Shown: positions 8,922 to 17,682 of the stretch, in pieces
Layout: each line of letters starts with the position of its first letter
Position numbering within the stretch: position 1 is the stretch's first letter
Source of the DNA: Methylotenera sp965234545
GTDB taxonomy: Bacteria; Pseudomonadota; Gammaproteobacteria; Burkholderiales; Methylophilaceae
Length of the DNA: 64,000 bases
Assembly (NCBI GenBank): GCA_965234545.1
Contig: OZ248348.1
Location: 1,178,001 to 1,242,000 of the forward strand
Direction: 5' to 3'
Made by a program: the position numbers and the translations under genes
Notes under the pieces: model-generated
Told to the model about the DNA's origin: nothing
Databases searched by the model: none
What the model saw: the letters and a program-made list of their open reading frames with translations, nothing else

Positions 8922-9416
8922 ATGAACCCAGCCAATTTAAATAGCACAAGCGAACAAAATGCCACGGACGAGCGCTGCATGCACTTAGCCATGGCTTTGG
9001 CCGAACAAGCCGCGCAGGCTGGCGAAGTCCCTGTCGGCGCCGTCGTGGTGAAGAACGGCGTGGTCATTGGCCGTGGTAGCAACGCCCCTATCGCCAATCA
9101 CGACCCCAGCGCCCATGCCGAGATATTGGCCTTGCGAGAGGCCGCCCAGCATCTGGGTAATTACCGCTTAGTGGATTGCACCTTGTACGTCACCTTAGAG
9201 CCGTGCGCCATGTGCAGCGGGGCCATACAACACGCACGCATAGCCAGGTTGGTGTTTGGCGCCAAGGATCCTAAAACCGGCTGTTGCGGCAGCGTGCTTA
9301 ACCTCATGGCGGAAGCCAAACTCAACCACCATACTGAGCTGACCGGCGGTGTTTTGGCGGAAGAATGCGGCGCCCACTTGTCGGCTTTTTTTTCTGCGCG
9401 ACGCAAGAAGTCATGA
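8922..9416 (+). CDS. tadA: tRNA adenosine deaminase TadA
   Basis: A 164-residue zinc deaminase that makes inosine at the wobble position of tRNA-Arg(ACG). The active site HAEI (His66, Glu68 by count) and the zinc ligands PCAMC (near residues 95-99) are intact. An N-terminal extension of about 10 residues before the core is Asn/Thr/Ser rich and could mean that translation starts later, but no better ATG is available before the conserved helix. It is single, divergent from pyrG, and ends before a bidirectional terminator at 9461. Confidence 0.93.
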   Translation: MNPANLNSTSEQNATDERCMHLAMALAEQAAQAGEVPVGAVVVKNGVVIGRGSNAPIANHDPSAHAEILALREAAQHLGNYRLVDCTLYVTLEPCAMCSGAIQHARIARLVFGAKDPKTGCCGSVLNLMAEAKLNHHTELTGGVLAEECGAHLSAFFSARRKKS

Positions 9417-9460
9417 ACCAGCAAAATAATGGCCTAAGAAACCAGACCATAGAAAAGCAA

Positions 9461-9486
9461 AAAGCCGACATCGTGTCGGCTTTTTT
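9461..9486. terminator. Bidirectional terminator between tadA and the BI-1 family gene
   Basis: A perfect 10-bp stem (AAAGCCGACA / TGTCGGCTTT) with a three-base loop, followed by a T run on the plus strand and preceded by an A-rich run that becomes a T run on the minus strand. It sits between two convergent genes and can serve both. Confidence 0.88.
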
Positions 9487-9517
9487 GTATTTAGCGAGAG
9501 TTTAACACCCCGTCAAA

Positions 9518-10210
9518 TTAATCGTTGTTGCCACCTAACAAGCCCATCAACAACTGCAATAGGCTGGTGAATAGATTGTAGATGCTCATGTACAAACTTA
9601 AGGTAGCCATGATGTAGTTGGTTTCACCGCCGTTAACAATGCGGCTCACGTCATACAAAATAAAACCCGAGAACAAAATCACGCCTACCGCTGACATGGC
9701 TAAGGTCATGGCCGGGATTTGTAAAAAGATATTGGCCAAGGAAGCGACGATTAGCAAGATAATGCCCACCATTAAGAATTTACCCATGAAGCTAAAGTCT
9801 TTTTTAGTGGTGGTAGCGATACCGGCTAAGGTTAAAAAGATGATGCCGGTGCCGCCTGCAGCTAGGCCTACAATTTGACCGCCATTATTTAAATGCAAAG
9901 CGTGTTGCAAAATAGGGCCTAACATCAAGCCCAATAAAAAGGTTAAAGCCAACAACAACACCACACCTACGCTGCTATTGCGGTTGGCTGTAATGGCAGC
10001 GAACAAACCATACAGCACCGCCATGGCGCCAATGGCGAAGATAAACGGGTGTTGCGCGGCAAAAGAAAAATTCATGCTCATGCCGATTAAGGCGCCAATC
10101 ACCGTAGGGATTAGGGTGATGCCTAATAGCGCATAGGTGTTACGCAAGACCTTATTGGTCACTTGTTGTGCTGATACTGAACTAGCTAACACTGAATTTT
10201 GATCTGACAT
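9518..10210 (-). CDS. Bax inhibitor-1 / YccA family membrane protein
   Basis: A 230-residue integral membrane protein with seven hydrophobic segments, the topology of the Bax inhibitor-1 (TMBIM) family to which E. coli YccA and YbhL belong. The conserved segments ILYDVSRIVNGGE near residue 182 and LSLYMSIYNLFTSLLQLL near the C-terminus, including the family aspartates, are present. YccA inhibits or is degraded by the FtsH protease; whether this copy is YccA- or YbhL-like cannot be told by eye. It is monocistronic, ending at a shared terminator. The 5' region to nagZ is about 100 bases. Confidence 0.88.
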   Translation of the reverse strand: MSDQNSVLASSVSAQQVTNKVLRNTYALLGITLIPTVIGALIGMSMNFSFAAQHPFIFAIGAMAVLYGLFAAITANRNSSVGVVLLLALTFLLGLMLGPILQHALHLNNGGQIVGLAAGGTGIIFLTLAGIATTTKKDFSFMGKFLMVGIILLIVASLANIFLQIPAMTLAMSAVGVILFSGFILYDVSRIVNGGETNYIMATLSLYMSIYNLFTSLLQLLMGLLGGNND

Positions 10211-10315
10211 GCTTTGTTTCCTTTAATTGAAAAAACCACACTGCATAAGATAGCGACTAAGACTAGAAGTTTCAAGCGCAAAATGATGACAATTGCACTA
10301 TTTTTTCAATGCAGC

Positions 10316-11362
10316 CTAATTAAACAACTCGCCTTCTTGCAAACCAACCTGCCCGACCTGATGCACTGCTTGCACAAACTCCGCATCTTCATGCAGCGCA
10401 TCCAAGCTGGGTGGATGCTTTTGCCCGTGCATGCGCGCAAGGCGAGCGATGCTTTGCGCAGAAATAGACCAAGTTAAATTAGCCAGCAATTCGTCTTGCA
10501 TGGCCGGCTGATTGCACAGCAACACCATGTCGCAACCGGCGTTTAAGGCTGCCAAGGCACGAGTAGTGACGTCGCCACCGGCCGTGGCCGCTTCCATGCT
10601 TAAATCGTCACTGAAAATCACGCCATTAAAGCCCAAGCGTTCGCGCAATATTTTTTGCAACCAGCGCGCCGAGAAGCCCGCCGGTTTGTCGTCCACTTTC
10701 GGGTAAATGACGTGCGCCGGCATAATGGCTGCTATGCCATCGTCTATCATCATCCTAAATGGCTGCATGTCATGCTGGGCAATCTGATCAAACTCCCTCT
10801 CGTCCACCGGCATGCTCACGTGGGAGTCCGCCACGACAAAGCCGTGGCCAGGAAAATGCTTGCCCACGGCCGCCATGCCGCCTTTTTTTAAGCCTTGCAT
10901 TAAAGCAAACGCTAAATCGTTAATGGCTTGCGGATTTAAGTGAAAGGCTCGATCACCGATCACCAAGCTGTCACCGTAATCCATGTCCAACACCGGGGTA
11001 AAACTAAAATCAATGCCATGCGCACGCAATTCGGCGGCCAGTATCCAGCCGGCCTCGCTGGCCAACTGCTTGGCTTTTTTCGGATGGTTGTCCCAAATTT
11101 TACCGAACTCACGCATCGCCGGGATTTTCGTAAAGCCTTCTCTAAAACGCTGCACGCGACCGCCTTCATGGTCCACGGCTATCAGCAAAGGCGGTGTTCT
11201 TACCGCGTGTATGCTGGCGGTTAAGGCCTTTAATTGGGTGTTATTAATGAAATTGCGTTTAAACAATATCACCCCACCAACCAAGGGATGCTGCAAACGA
11301 CGAACGTCGTCTGCAGTCAACTCGGTGCCAACCACATCCAACATCACGGGACCTAATGACAT
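10316..11362 (-). CDS. nagZ: Beta-N-acetylhexosaminidase NagZ
   Basis: A 348-residue family GH3 enzyme that removes N-acetylglucosamine from anhydro-muropeptides in the cytoplasm during peptidoglycan recycling. The NagZ motif KHFPGHG followed by DSH (about residues 172-187), with the catalytic His on a flexible loop, is intact, and the nucleophile Asp is in FSDDLSM near residue 253. No signal peptide is seen, consistent with a cytoplasmic enzyme. It lies 65 bases downstream of a peptide-transport permease pair and a YkuD-fold enzyme, which together suggest a recycling cassette (see findings). Confidence 0.93.
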   Translation of the reverse strand: MSLGPVMLDVVGTELTADDVRRLQHPLVGGVILFKRNFINNTQLKALTASIHAVRTPPLLIAVDHEGGRVQRFREGFTKIPAMREFGKIWDNHPKKAKQLASEAGWILAAELRAHGIDFSFTPVLDMDYGDSLVIGDRAFHLNPQAINDLAFALMQGLKKGGMAAVGKHFPGHGFVVADSHVSMPVDEREFDQIAQHDMQPFRMMIDDGIAAIMPAHVIYPKVDDKPAGFSARWLQKILRERLGFNGVIFSDDLSMEAATAGGDVTTRALAALNAGCDMVLLCNQPAMQDELLANLTWSISAQSIARLARMHGQKHPPSLDALHEDAEFVQAVHQVGQVGLQEGELFN

Positions 11363-11427
11363 ACACTCTACCTTCTTAATTTAAATAATCTTACTTAGGC
11401 TGATAGCCTATACGCAGCACAATGAAC

Positions 11428-12225
11428 TTAGTCGGCTTCTTGCCGCACATCCAGGCGATCCCTTAGGCTGTCGCCGCCTAAATTAATGGCCAGAATCAGG
11501 CTCATTAAACTCAAGCCCACAATTAAAACATAATGCGGGGCCACCAGCATATATCGCACCCCGTCTCGCAGCATGGCACCCCATGAGGCATTAGGCGCTT
11601 GTATGCCCAGCCCCAAAAAGGACAAGCTGGCCTCGGCTATCATGACGCTGGCCAAGCTGTAGGTCGCTTCCACCACTAACACCGAGGTCAGCAATGGCAA
11701 TATGTGTTTGACTATCAGTCTGGGCACGCTGGCGCCTAGCGATAATGCCGCCAAGACATGCTGTCTATCCCGCAGGCTGAGCGTCTGACCTCGCGTTAAA
11801 CGCGCGTAGCTGACCCAGCCAGTCAAGCTTAGCGCGATCATTAAATTCAGTAAGCCTGGGCCCAATACCGCGGCAAAAGCAATGGCCAACAAAATGCCGG
11901 GGAAAGCCAAAAATACATCGGTCACCTGCATCAACACTTGGTCGACCTTGCCACCATAAAACCCAGCTAACAAACCTATGAACACACCCAGCGTCATGGT
12001 CACTACGGTCACCGACACCGACACCAACAGCGACACCTCTACCCCGTGCAATAGCCTAGCCAGAATGCTGCGTCCTAAGTCGTCATTACCCAAGCAATAG
12101 GCTTGCGAGGGGGTGCTCAATATGGCATTTAAATCAATTTGATTCGGATCGAGCTGAAACAATCGACCAAGCACGACAGCCAATAACCAAAACAGCAAAA
12201 TGCCGTATGCCAGTATTTTTATCAT
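11428..12225 (-). CDS. Peptide ABC transporter permease, DppC/OppC type
   Basis: A 265-residue inner-membrane permease with about five or six spans. The binding-protein-dependent permease loop that contacts the ATPase is present as EASLSFLGLG (near residue 198) followed by PNASWGAM, a pattern typical of DppC/OppC/YejE. The N-terminal soluble segment of larger OppC proteins is short here. It overlaps the partner permease gene by one base (start/stop contact at 12225), so the two are coupled. No ATP-binding subunit gene follows: the next gene is nagZ. The ATPase must be encoded elsewhere or be shared. Confidence 0.88.
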   Translation of the reverse strand: MIKILAYGILLFWLLAVVLGRLFQLDPNQIDLNAILSTPSQAYCLGNDDLGRSILARLLHGVEVSLLVSVSVTVVTMTLGVFIGLLAGFYGGKVDQVLMQVTDVFLAFPGILLAIAFAAVLGPGLLNLMIALSLTGWVSYARLTRGQTLSLRDRQHVLAALSLGASVPRLIVKHILPLLTSVLVVEATYSLASVMIAEASLSFLGLGIQAPNASWGAMLRDGVRYMLVAPHYVLIVGLSLMSLILAINLGGDSLRDRLDVRQEAD

Positions 12226-13136
12226 TAATGCCCCAGCCTAATACGCGGATCGGCCAAGCGATAGAGCAAGTCGGTCAGCACATTGACCACAACATAGCTT
12301 AATGCCACCAACAAAACGCAGGCTTGCGTCACCGGGTAATCGCGCTTTTCTATGCTTTCCACCAACAAGCGGCCTATGCCATCCCAACTGAAGATGGTTT
12401 CGGTGATCACGGTGCCCGCTAACAAGCTGCCCATTTGCAAACCCACTATGGTGATAATTGGCAATAAGGCCGCACGCAATGCGTGGCGCAAGATGACCTG
12501 ACGCTCAGTTAAGCCCTTGGCACGCGCGGTGCGGATAAAATCCTCGTTTAGCACCTCGAGCAAACTGGTGCGCGTCATGCGGGTTAGGATGGCACTTAGG
12601 CCAAAGCCCAAGGTAAGGGCCGGCAAAATAATCGAGGACGGGCTGTCCATGCCACTCACGGGCAAAATAGCCAACCAAATGGCAAAAATTAACATCATCA
12701 TCGGCCCTAGCCAAAAAGCCGGCATCGCCGACAGCCGCACGGAAACAATGGTCACCAACAAATCTTGCCAATGGCCGGCTTTGAGGGCGGCATAAATGCC
12801 CAAGGGTACACCTACGCCCACGCCTATTAACAAAGCCAGTAAAGCCAGTTTGAGTGTGGCCGGGTAGCGAGTTTTAATTAACTCAATAATGGGGGTTTTA
12901 CTGTGTATGGACAGACCAAAATCGGCATGTGCCAATCGGCTTAAATACAAGCCAAATTGGCTGGCGACGGATTGATTCAGCCCTAACTCGGCACGCAATA
13001 CTTCACGGTCTGCCAAACTGGCTGATTCGCCCAACATCACCTCGACCGGGTCACCTGGTACTAAATGGATCAGTAAAAAAGTAAGACTAAGTACGCCAAA
13101 AACAACGGTGCAAAAACTGATCAGGCGATTAATCAT
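12225..13136 (-). CDS. Peptide ABC transporter permease, DppB/OppB type
   Basis: A 303-residue permease with an N-terminal span, a periplasmic loop (about 30-95) and five further spans. The opening LTFLLIHLVPGDP motif, the RTARAKGL loop near residue 210 (the ATPase-contact region) and the terminal LTDLLYRLADPRIR segment are all diagnostic of the DppB/OppB family. It overlaps the upstream YkuD-fold gene by eight bases and the downstream DppC-type gene by one base. Substrate cannot be read from sequence; context suggests murein peptides. Confidence 0.9.
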   Translation of the reverse strand: MINRLISFCTVVFGVLSLTFLLIHLVPGDPVEVMLGESASLADREVLRAELGLNQSVASQFGLYLSRLAHADFGLSIHSKTPIIELIKTRYPATLKLALLALLIGVGVGVPLGIYAALKAGHWQDLLVTIVSVRLSAMPAFWLGPMMMLIFAIWLAILPVSGMDSPSSIILPALTLGFGLSAILTRMTRTSLLEVLNEDFIRTARAKGLTERQVILRHALRAALLPIITIVGLQMGSLLAGTVITETIFSWDGIGRLLVESIEKRDYPVTQACVLLVALSYVVVNVLTDLLYRLADPRIRLGH

Positions 13137-13611
13137 TGCGTATATTCACCGTGGTGCCCACCGCCACCAAATCAAACAGCGTGATCAGCTCGGCATTGCG
13201 CATGCGTATGCATCCGTGCGAGCCTATCTTGCCCATTTCAATGCTGTCTGGCGTACCGTGTATGTAAATATAACGCTGCATGGTATCCACCTCACCCAAG
13301 CGATTTACGCCCAACTCCGTGCCGGATAACCACAGTATTCTGGTCAATATCCAATCGCGCTCAGGGTATGCTGCCATCAAATCCGGCGTGCATAGCTCAC
13401 CGGTGGCGCGTCGCCCAACGAACACACTGTTAAGCGGGGCACCGGCGCCTATCTTCGCCCGCACGGTATGCCGGCCTAGCGGCGTGCAACCGCTGTTTTT
13501 TTGGCAACCCGGGCCATTGGCCGCGCTGGATATCGCACAACTTAGCAGCGGCTTACGACCGGCGTCGAGCAGCGTTAAACGTTGCTCTTTCAATGAAATA
13601 TCAATGTGCAT
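13129..13611 (-). CDS. YkuD-fold enzyme without signal peptide, probable cytoplasmic L,D-carboxypeptidase
   Basis: A 160-residue protein made almost entirely of a YkuD (L,D-transpeptidase) domain. The catalytic signature is complete: His118 in IHGTPD and Cys134 in SHGCIRM. There is no signal peptide or membrane span, so it should stay in the cytoplasm, unlike cell-wall L,D-transpeptidases. Cytoplasmic single-domain YkuD proteins such as ElsL of Acinetobacter trim the terminal D-Ala of recycled tetrapeptides. The gene is embedded in a peptide-import operon (overlapping both neighbours by 11 and 8 bases) upstream of nagZ, which fits that role. A secreted transpeptidase using another route is the alternative. 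Additional cysteines at residues 25, 36, 42 and 74 would be unremarkable in the reducing cytoplasm. Confidence 0.75.
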   Translation of the reverse strand: MHIDISLKEQRLTLLDAGRKPLLSCAISSAANGPGCQKNSGCTPLGRHTVRAKIGAGAPLNSVFVGRRATGELCTPDLMAAYPERDWILTRILWLSGTELGVNRLGEVDTMQRYIYIHGTPDSIEMGKIGSHGCIRMRNAELITLFDLVAVGTTVNIRND

Positions 13612-15109
13612 AAGCGCTTATTGTAGCTAAATCGTCCCAATTCCCGTCGGCTTTGGGCGAATAATTTTGCATGCCTTTTTGCATGGCGGCAAACTGGCCT
13701 TCATACCACAGTGGGATGTAAGGCAATTGTTGGTGCACGCGCTGAGTCACCGCTTGCCAATCGTCTGTACTTAGCAATTTGTCCAATTCGGCATCTTGGT
13801 AACGGCCACGATTAAAGCCTTTGGGTGGCACACTGTCCGAGGCAAAGGCCTGAGCGTAGATTTCCGGCGTTTTCACTCCTACCCAAGTTAAACCATACAA
13901 TTGGAAATTGCCTTGCTTAATTTCAGCAAAAAAAGTCGCCCAATCCAAACTGCGTATTTCCAGGTCTATGCCGGCCACCCGCATTTGCGCTTGCATGATG
14001 GTCGCCAACCTTAAGCGCTGCGCATCGGTGGAGGTTTTATAAACCAATTTGAGCGGCAAGCTGACACCGGCTTCTTGCAACAAACGCCTAGCCAGTGCCG
14101 GATCATAGGCATAAGTGGGTAAGGTTTGTCGCTGCGCGTAATGCTCGGGCGGCAGTATGGCCCCGCCCAATCGACTGTGTTTCAGCATGGCTTTGTCAAT
14201 AATCGCTTGCCTATCTATGGCATGCGCTAGCGCTTGCCTAACCTTAAGTTTTTTTAATTGCGGGTCTTGCATGTTTAAACCTAGGTATGAGAAATTTACC
14301 CCTACAGCCGTTTTAACGGTTAAGCCAGGTTTAGCTTGCAAATAGCGCACGGACTCAGGCGGCAAATCGCCTTGGATCAAATCCACTTCTGCGTGCACCA
14401 ATTTCAGCATGCGCACCGTTGGGTCTTTTACTTCAATCAAACTAATCAGCTGGCCGTCATCCAGGCGTTGTAAGCGCCATTTATTTTGGCTATCAAGCAA
14501 CACCAACGGCCCGCTACCCACTGGCAGACGAGCGAAATCGTGCTGACTTTTCACCAATTCGGCAGGCAAAATGCCAAGCAATAATTTAGCCAGAAAATGC
14601 CGGTCCGGTGCGTTTAAATAAAACAGCACGGTCCGTTCATTAGCCACAACAATATTTTTCACGTTGCTGAACTCTGCACTGTGCGGTGAATCTGAAAGTG
14701 CAGTAATGGAATCGTAAGTGGCTTTAACGTCGTAGGCCGTTAATTTTCTAGCCTTTGCTTTGTGCTCTGCGCTTGCTGGGTAGTAAAAAAGACGGCGCTG
14801 TTCGTTCAATGTGAATCGGTAGCTTAACGGGCTTAATTGTTGCCAACTGGCTACGCCGGCTTGCGGTTTGGTGTTGGCATCAAAATCCACCAAACCTTGA
14901 TAGAGCAAGCGATTAAGCCTCTCGGATGCGGCATCGGTGGCATACCTGGGGTCTAGGTTTAATGGTGCTTGACTAATGGCGAAGACGATTTCTGGCGAGG
15001 CCGAGGCTTTGTTTATTGGATTAGATGGCGCAGAAGTTGGCTTGCAAGCTATTAGGGTTAACATGAAACACAGCAGCAAGCCACTTAATAGGCGGTAGAT
15101 AAAAAGCAT
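13601..15109 (-). CDS. Peptide ABC transporter substrate-binding lipoprotein (SBP family 5)
   Basis: A 502-residue extracytoplasmic solute-binding protein. The N-terminus has a signal peptide ending in a lipobox with Cys22 (LTLIAC), so it should be lipid-anchored. Family 5 features include LDPRYATDAASERLNRLLYQGL near residues 57-78, the YDVKATYDSI segment and the VRQALAHAIDR segment near residue 285. The family includes DppA, OppA, MppA and YejA, so di-, oligo- or murein peptides are possible ligands. It is the first gene of the minus-strand cassette and overlaps the YkuD-fold gene by 11 bases. Divergent from ccoN across a 274-base region. Confidence 0.88.
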   Translation of the reverse strand: MLFIYRLLSGLLLCFMLTLIACKPTSAPSNPINKASASPEIVFAISQAPLNLDPRYATDAASERLNRLLYQGLVDFDANTKPQAGVASWQQLSPLSYRFTLNEQRRLFYYPASAEHKAKARKLTAYDVKATYDSITALSDSPHSAEFSNVKNIVVANERTVLFYLNAPDRHFLAKLLLGILPAELVKSQHDFARLPVGSGPLVLLDSQNKWRLQRLDDGQLISLIEVKDPTVRMLKLVHAEVDLIQGDLPPESVRYLQAKPGLTVKTAVGVNFSYLGLNMQDPQLKKLKVRQALAHAIDRQAIIDKAMLKHSRLGGAILPPEHYAQRQTLPTYAYDPALARRLLQEAGVSLPLKLVYKTSTDAQRLRLATIMQAQMRVAGIDLEIRSLDWATFFAEIKQGNFQLYGLTWVGVKTPEIYAQAFASDSVPPKGFNRGRYQDAELDKLLSTDDWQAVTQRVHQQLPYIPLWYEGQFAAMQKGMQNYSPKADGNWDDLATISAYAH

Positions 15110-15286
15110 GAGGGTAATTTTACTAGATTATGTTGTTGCATGGCGAGCTTGCCTTCAAGCCAGCAAATTTTAACAACCGCCTCCATCCTACATAGAATTT
15201 AGGATACTGATATGCCTTATAATTACACCTTCAAAATTTATGAACCGCACTCACCGCCTTGGAAAAAGCAATATTTTGCTTATCTA

Positions 15287-15300
15287 TTGATATAAATCAA
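15287..15300 (+). promoter_or_regulatory. FNR box of the ccoN promoter
   Basis: A perfect TTGAT-N4-ATCAA site (TTGATATAAATCAA), 83 bases before the ccoN start. A -10-like CAAAAT at 15323-15328 starts 29.5 bases from the box centre, the spacing expected for a class II FNR-activated promoter. The same geometry recurs before hemN and ompW. Confidence 0.88.
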
Positions 15301-15383
15301 TTTGGCTCAAGGCGATGTGCGACAAAATGTCACGTGTGAAAAATCACAAAAGAATTATCAATTAGTACCATGGGGGAAACCAA

Positions 15384-16820
15384 ATGCAAGACCTAAATGT
15401 AAGCTCGAACACGTATAGCGACGGTGTTATACGGCAGTTTTCTATCATGGCCGTGGTTTGGGGTGTGGTGGGCATGTTGATGGGCGTGATTATCGCCGCA
15501 CAACTTGTCTGGCCAGAACTCAATCTAGGCTTACCTTGGACCAGTTTTGGTCGATTAAGACCACTGCATACCAATGCGGTGATCTTTGCATTTGGCGGCT
15601 GTACTTTGTTCGCCACCTCCTACTATGTCGTACAGCGTACCTGCCAAACCAAGCTGTTTATGCCTAAGTTGGCTACCTTCACCTTCTGGGCATGGCAACT
15701 GGTGATTGTTTCAGCCGCCATCTCCTTACCCCTAGGTTTCACCCAAGGCAAAGAGTACGCTGAATTAGAATGGCCAATCGACTTGTTGATTGCCGTTACA
15801 TGGGTGTGCTATGCCATCGTGTTCTTCGGCACCATAGGCACTCGTAAGGTAAAACACATCTACGTAGCCAACTGGTTTTTCGGCGCATTCATCATTACCG
15901 TGGCCTTGTTGCACATAGTTAACAGTGCCGCTATGCCAGCCGGCCTCATGAAATCCTACTCTGCTTATGCAGGCGTTCAAGATGCCATGGTGCAATGGTG
16001 GTACGGTCACAACGCAGTGGGTTTCTTCTTAACCGCTGGCTTCTTGGGCATCATGTACTACTTTGTGCCAAAACAAGCCGGTCGCCCTGTTTACTCTTAC
16101 AGCTTGTCTATCGTGCACTTCTGGGCATTAATTTTCACTTACATGTGGGCGGGTCCTCACCATCTGCACTACACCGCCCTTCCTGATTGGACCCAATCGT
16201 TAGGCATGGCTTTCTCTCTAGTATTATTAGCGCCAAGTTGGGGCGGTATGATCAACGGCATTATGACTATGTCAGGCGCATGGCATAAACTACGCACCGA
16301 CCCTATCCTACGCTTCTTAATTGTTTCCCTTTCTTTCTACGGCATGAGTACGTTTGAAGGCCCGATGATGGCGATTAAAACCGTGAACTCCTTGTCACAC
16401 TACACCGACTGGACCGTGGGCCACGTGCACTCTGGCGCTTTAGGTTGGGTGGGTTTGGTGTCCATGGGTGCGATTTACTACATGATTCCACGCTTATTTG
16501 GTCAAAAACAAATGTACAGCATCAAAGCAATTGAGCTGCACTTCTGGCTAGCCACTATAGGCATCGTGCTCTACATCGCAGCCCTTTGGATCTCTGGCGT
16601 AATGGAAGGCCTAATGTGGCGTGCAATCAACGCCGACGGCACTTTAACCTACACCTTTGTAGAAAGTGTAAAAGCTAAAACACCTTACTACATCACTCGT
16701 ATGGTAGGCGGCCTGCTTTATCTAAGTGGCATGTCCATCATGTTGTGGAACGTCATTAAAACAGCAACCAGCGGCAAAGCGGCGATCGCTACGATCCCAG
16801 CTGCAGCTGCGCACGCTTAA
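15384..16820 (+). CDS. ccoN: cbb3-type cytochrome c oxidase subunit I (CcoN)
   Basis: A 478-residue catalytic subunit of the high-affinity cbb3 terminal oxidase, with about 12 membrane spans. Histidines expected to bind the low-spin haem and the haem b3/CuB centre are visible: H in LRPLHTNAV (near 60), H in WWYGHNAVGFF (near 207), the pair in AGPHHLHY (near 257) and those in GHVHSGALGW (near 350). The start has a GGGGG-containing Shine-Dalgarno. It leads ccoNOQP and carries a perfect FNR box upstream, so expression under low oxygen is expected. The Ala-rich last residues are probably disordered. Confidence 0.97.
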   Translation: MQDLNVSSNTYSDGVIRQFSIMAVVWGVVGMLMGVIIAAQLVWPELNLGLPWTSFGRLRPLHTNAVIFAFGGCTLFATSYYVVQRTCQTKLFMPKLATFTFWAWQLVIVSAAISLPLGFTQGKEYAELEWPIDLLIAVTWVCYAIVFFGTIGTRKVKHIYVANWFFGAFIITVALLHIVNSAAMPAGLMKSYSAYAGVQDAMVQWWYGHNAVGFFLTAGFLGIMYYFVPKQAGRPVYSYSLSIVHFWALIFTYMWAGPHHLHYTALPDWTQSLGMAFSLVLLAPSWGGMINGIMTMSGAWHKLRTDPILRFLIVSLSFYGMSTFEGPMMAIKTVNSLSHYTDWTVGHVHSGALGWVGLVSMGAIYYMIPRLFGQKQMYSIKAIELHFWLATIGIVLYIAALWISGVMEGLMWRAINADGTLTYTFVESVKAKTPYYITRMVGGLLYLSGMSIMLWNVIKTATSGKAAIATIPAAAAHA

Positions 16821-16830
16821 GGAAATTATT

Positions 16831-17457
16831 ATGTCGAATCATGAAACAAAAAAAGGCTTTAGCCACGAAAAGATTGAAACCAGTAACTTTCTGATGATAG
16901 TGCTGATTTTAATAACGGTCGCATTTGGTGGTTTGGTGGAAATCGTCCCCCTGTTTTTCCAAAAATCCACCACCGAACCGATCACTGGCTTGCAGCCTTA
17001 CACTGCAGTTCAGTTAGCCGGACGTGACATCTACACACGTGAAGGTTGTTACAACTGCCACTCACAAATGATACGTCCGTTCCGCGCAGAAACCTTGCGT
17101 TACGGTCACTACTCCGTGGCAGGCGAATCGGTTTACGATCACCCATTCCAATGGGGGAGTAAACGTACTGGTCCTGACCTAGCCCGTGTTGGTGGCAAAT
17201 ACAGCGACGAATGGCAACGCATCCACTTAATCAACCCAAGAGACCTGGTGCCTGAATCCATCATGCCCGCTTACCCTTGGTTAGAAAAAGACTTGGTCGA
17301 TGCAGAAGCCATGCCAGCCCACATGAAAGCGCTACGCGCAGTAGGCGTGCCTTACACTGACGCAGACATTGCAGGTGCAGCAGAAGCCACTAAAGGCGTC
17401 ACCGAATTAGATGCCTTAATTGCTTACTTACAAGTTTTAGGTATACACCTTAAATAA
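16831..17457 (+). CDS. ccoO: cbb3 oxidase monohaem subunit (CcoO)
   Basis: A 208-residue membrane-anchored mono-haem cytochrome c. There is an N-terminal membrane span (about 18-38), then one CxxCH haem site (CYNCH, near residue 73) and a methionine-bearing segment ESIMPAYPWL near 145 that can supply the axial ligand. The start at 16831 is chosen because an AAGGAA Shine-Dalgarno precedes it; a longer open frame running back into ccoN has no support. The lengths and segments match CcoO, which passes electrons from CcoP to CcoN. Confidence 0.96.
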   Translation: MSNHETKKGFSHEKIETSNFLMIVLILITVAFGGLVEIVPLFFQKSTTEPITGLQPYTAVQLAGRDIYTREGCYNCHSQMIRPFRAETLRYGHYSVAGESVYDHPFQWGSKRTGPDLARVGGKYSDEWQRIHLINPRDLVPESIMPAYPWLEKDLVDAEAMPAHMKALRAVGVPYTDADIAGAAEATKGVTELDALIAYLQVLGIHLK

Positions 17458-17481
17458 TTGACTTGGATGGGATTGAATCAA

Positions 17482-17619
17482 ATGGACATTAATTCGCTAC
17501 GCATCTTGACCACGGTTCTTAGCTTTGTCGTATTCATAGGCATAGTGGTTTGGGTTTGGCAACGCAGAAACACATCGGATTTTAAAGATGCGGCCAATCT
17601 GCCGTTTAAAGACGAGTAG
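17482..17619 (+). CDS. ccoQ: cbb3 oxidase small subunit (CcoQ)
   Basis: A 45-residue protein with a single membrane span (about residues 9-27) and a short polar C-terminal tail, lying between ccoO and ccoP exactly where ccoQ is found. CcoQ stabilises the interaction of CcoP with the CcoNO core. An in-frame ATG 15 bases upstream (17467) is a possible alternative start; the ATG at 17482 has a GGGA sequence nine bases before it. Confidence 0.86.
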   Translation: MDINSLRILTTVLSFVVFIGIVVWVWQRRNTSDFKDAANLPFKDE

Positions 17620-17642
17620 AGTTAAAAGACTAAAGATAAAAT

Positions 17643-17660
17643 CTGCCACGCAAGTGGCAG
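17643..17660 (+). other. Stem-loop between ccoQ and ccoP
   Basis: A perfect 7-bp stem CTGCCAC / GTGGCAG closed by a GCAA loop, which is a stable GNRA-type tetraloop in RNA. It is 22 bases upstream of the ccoP start and has no T run, so it is more likely an RNA-processing or stabilising element than a terminator. Confidence 0.5.
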
Positions 17661-17682
17661 TAAAAAACCAAAGGAAAATAAA

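Noticed and set aside
10214..10477. Open frame of 87 codons on the plus strand
   Set aside because: It overlaps the 3' end of nagZ antisense, has no recognisable domain and no ribosome-binding site.
16726..16830. N-terminal extension of CcoO into ccoN
   Set aside because: It overlaps the end of ccoN in another frame; the start at 16831 has a good Shine-Dalgarno and matches the family.
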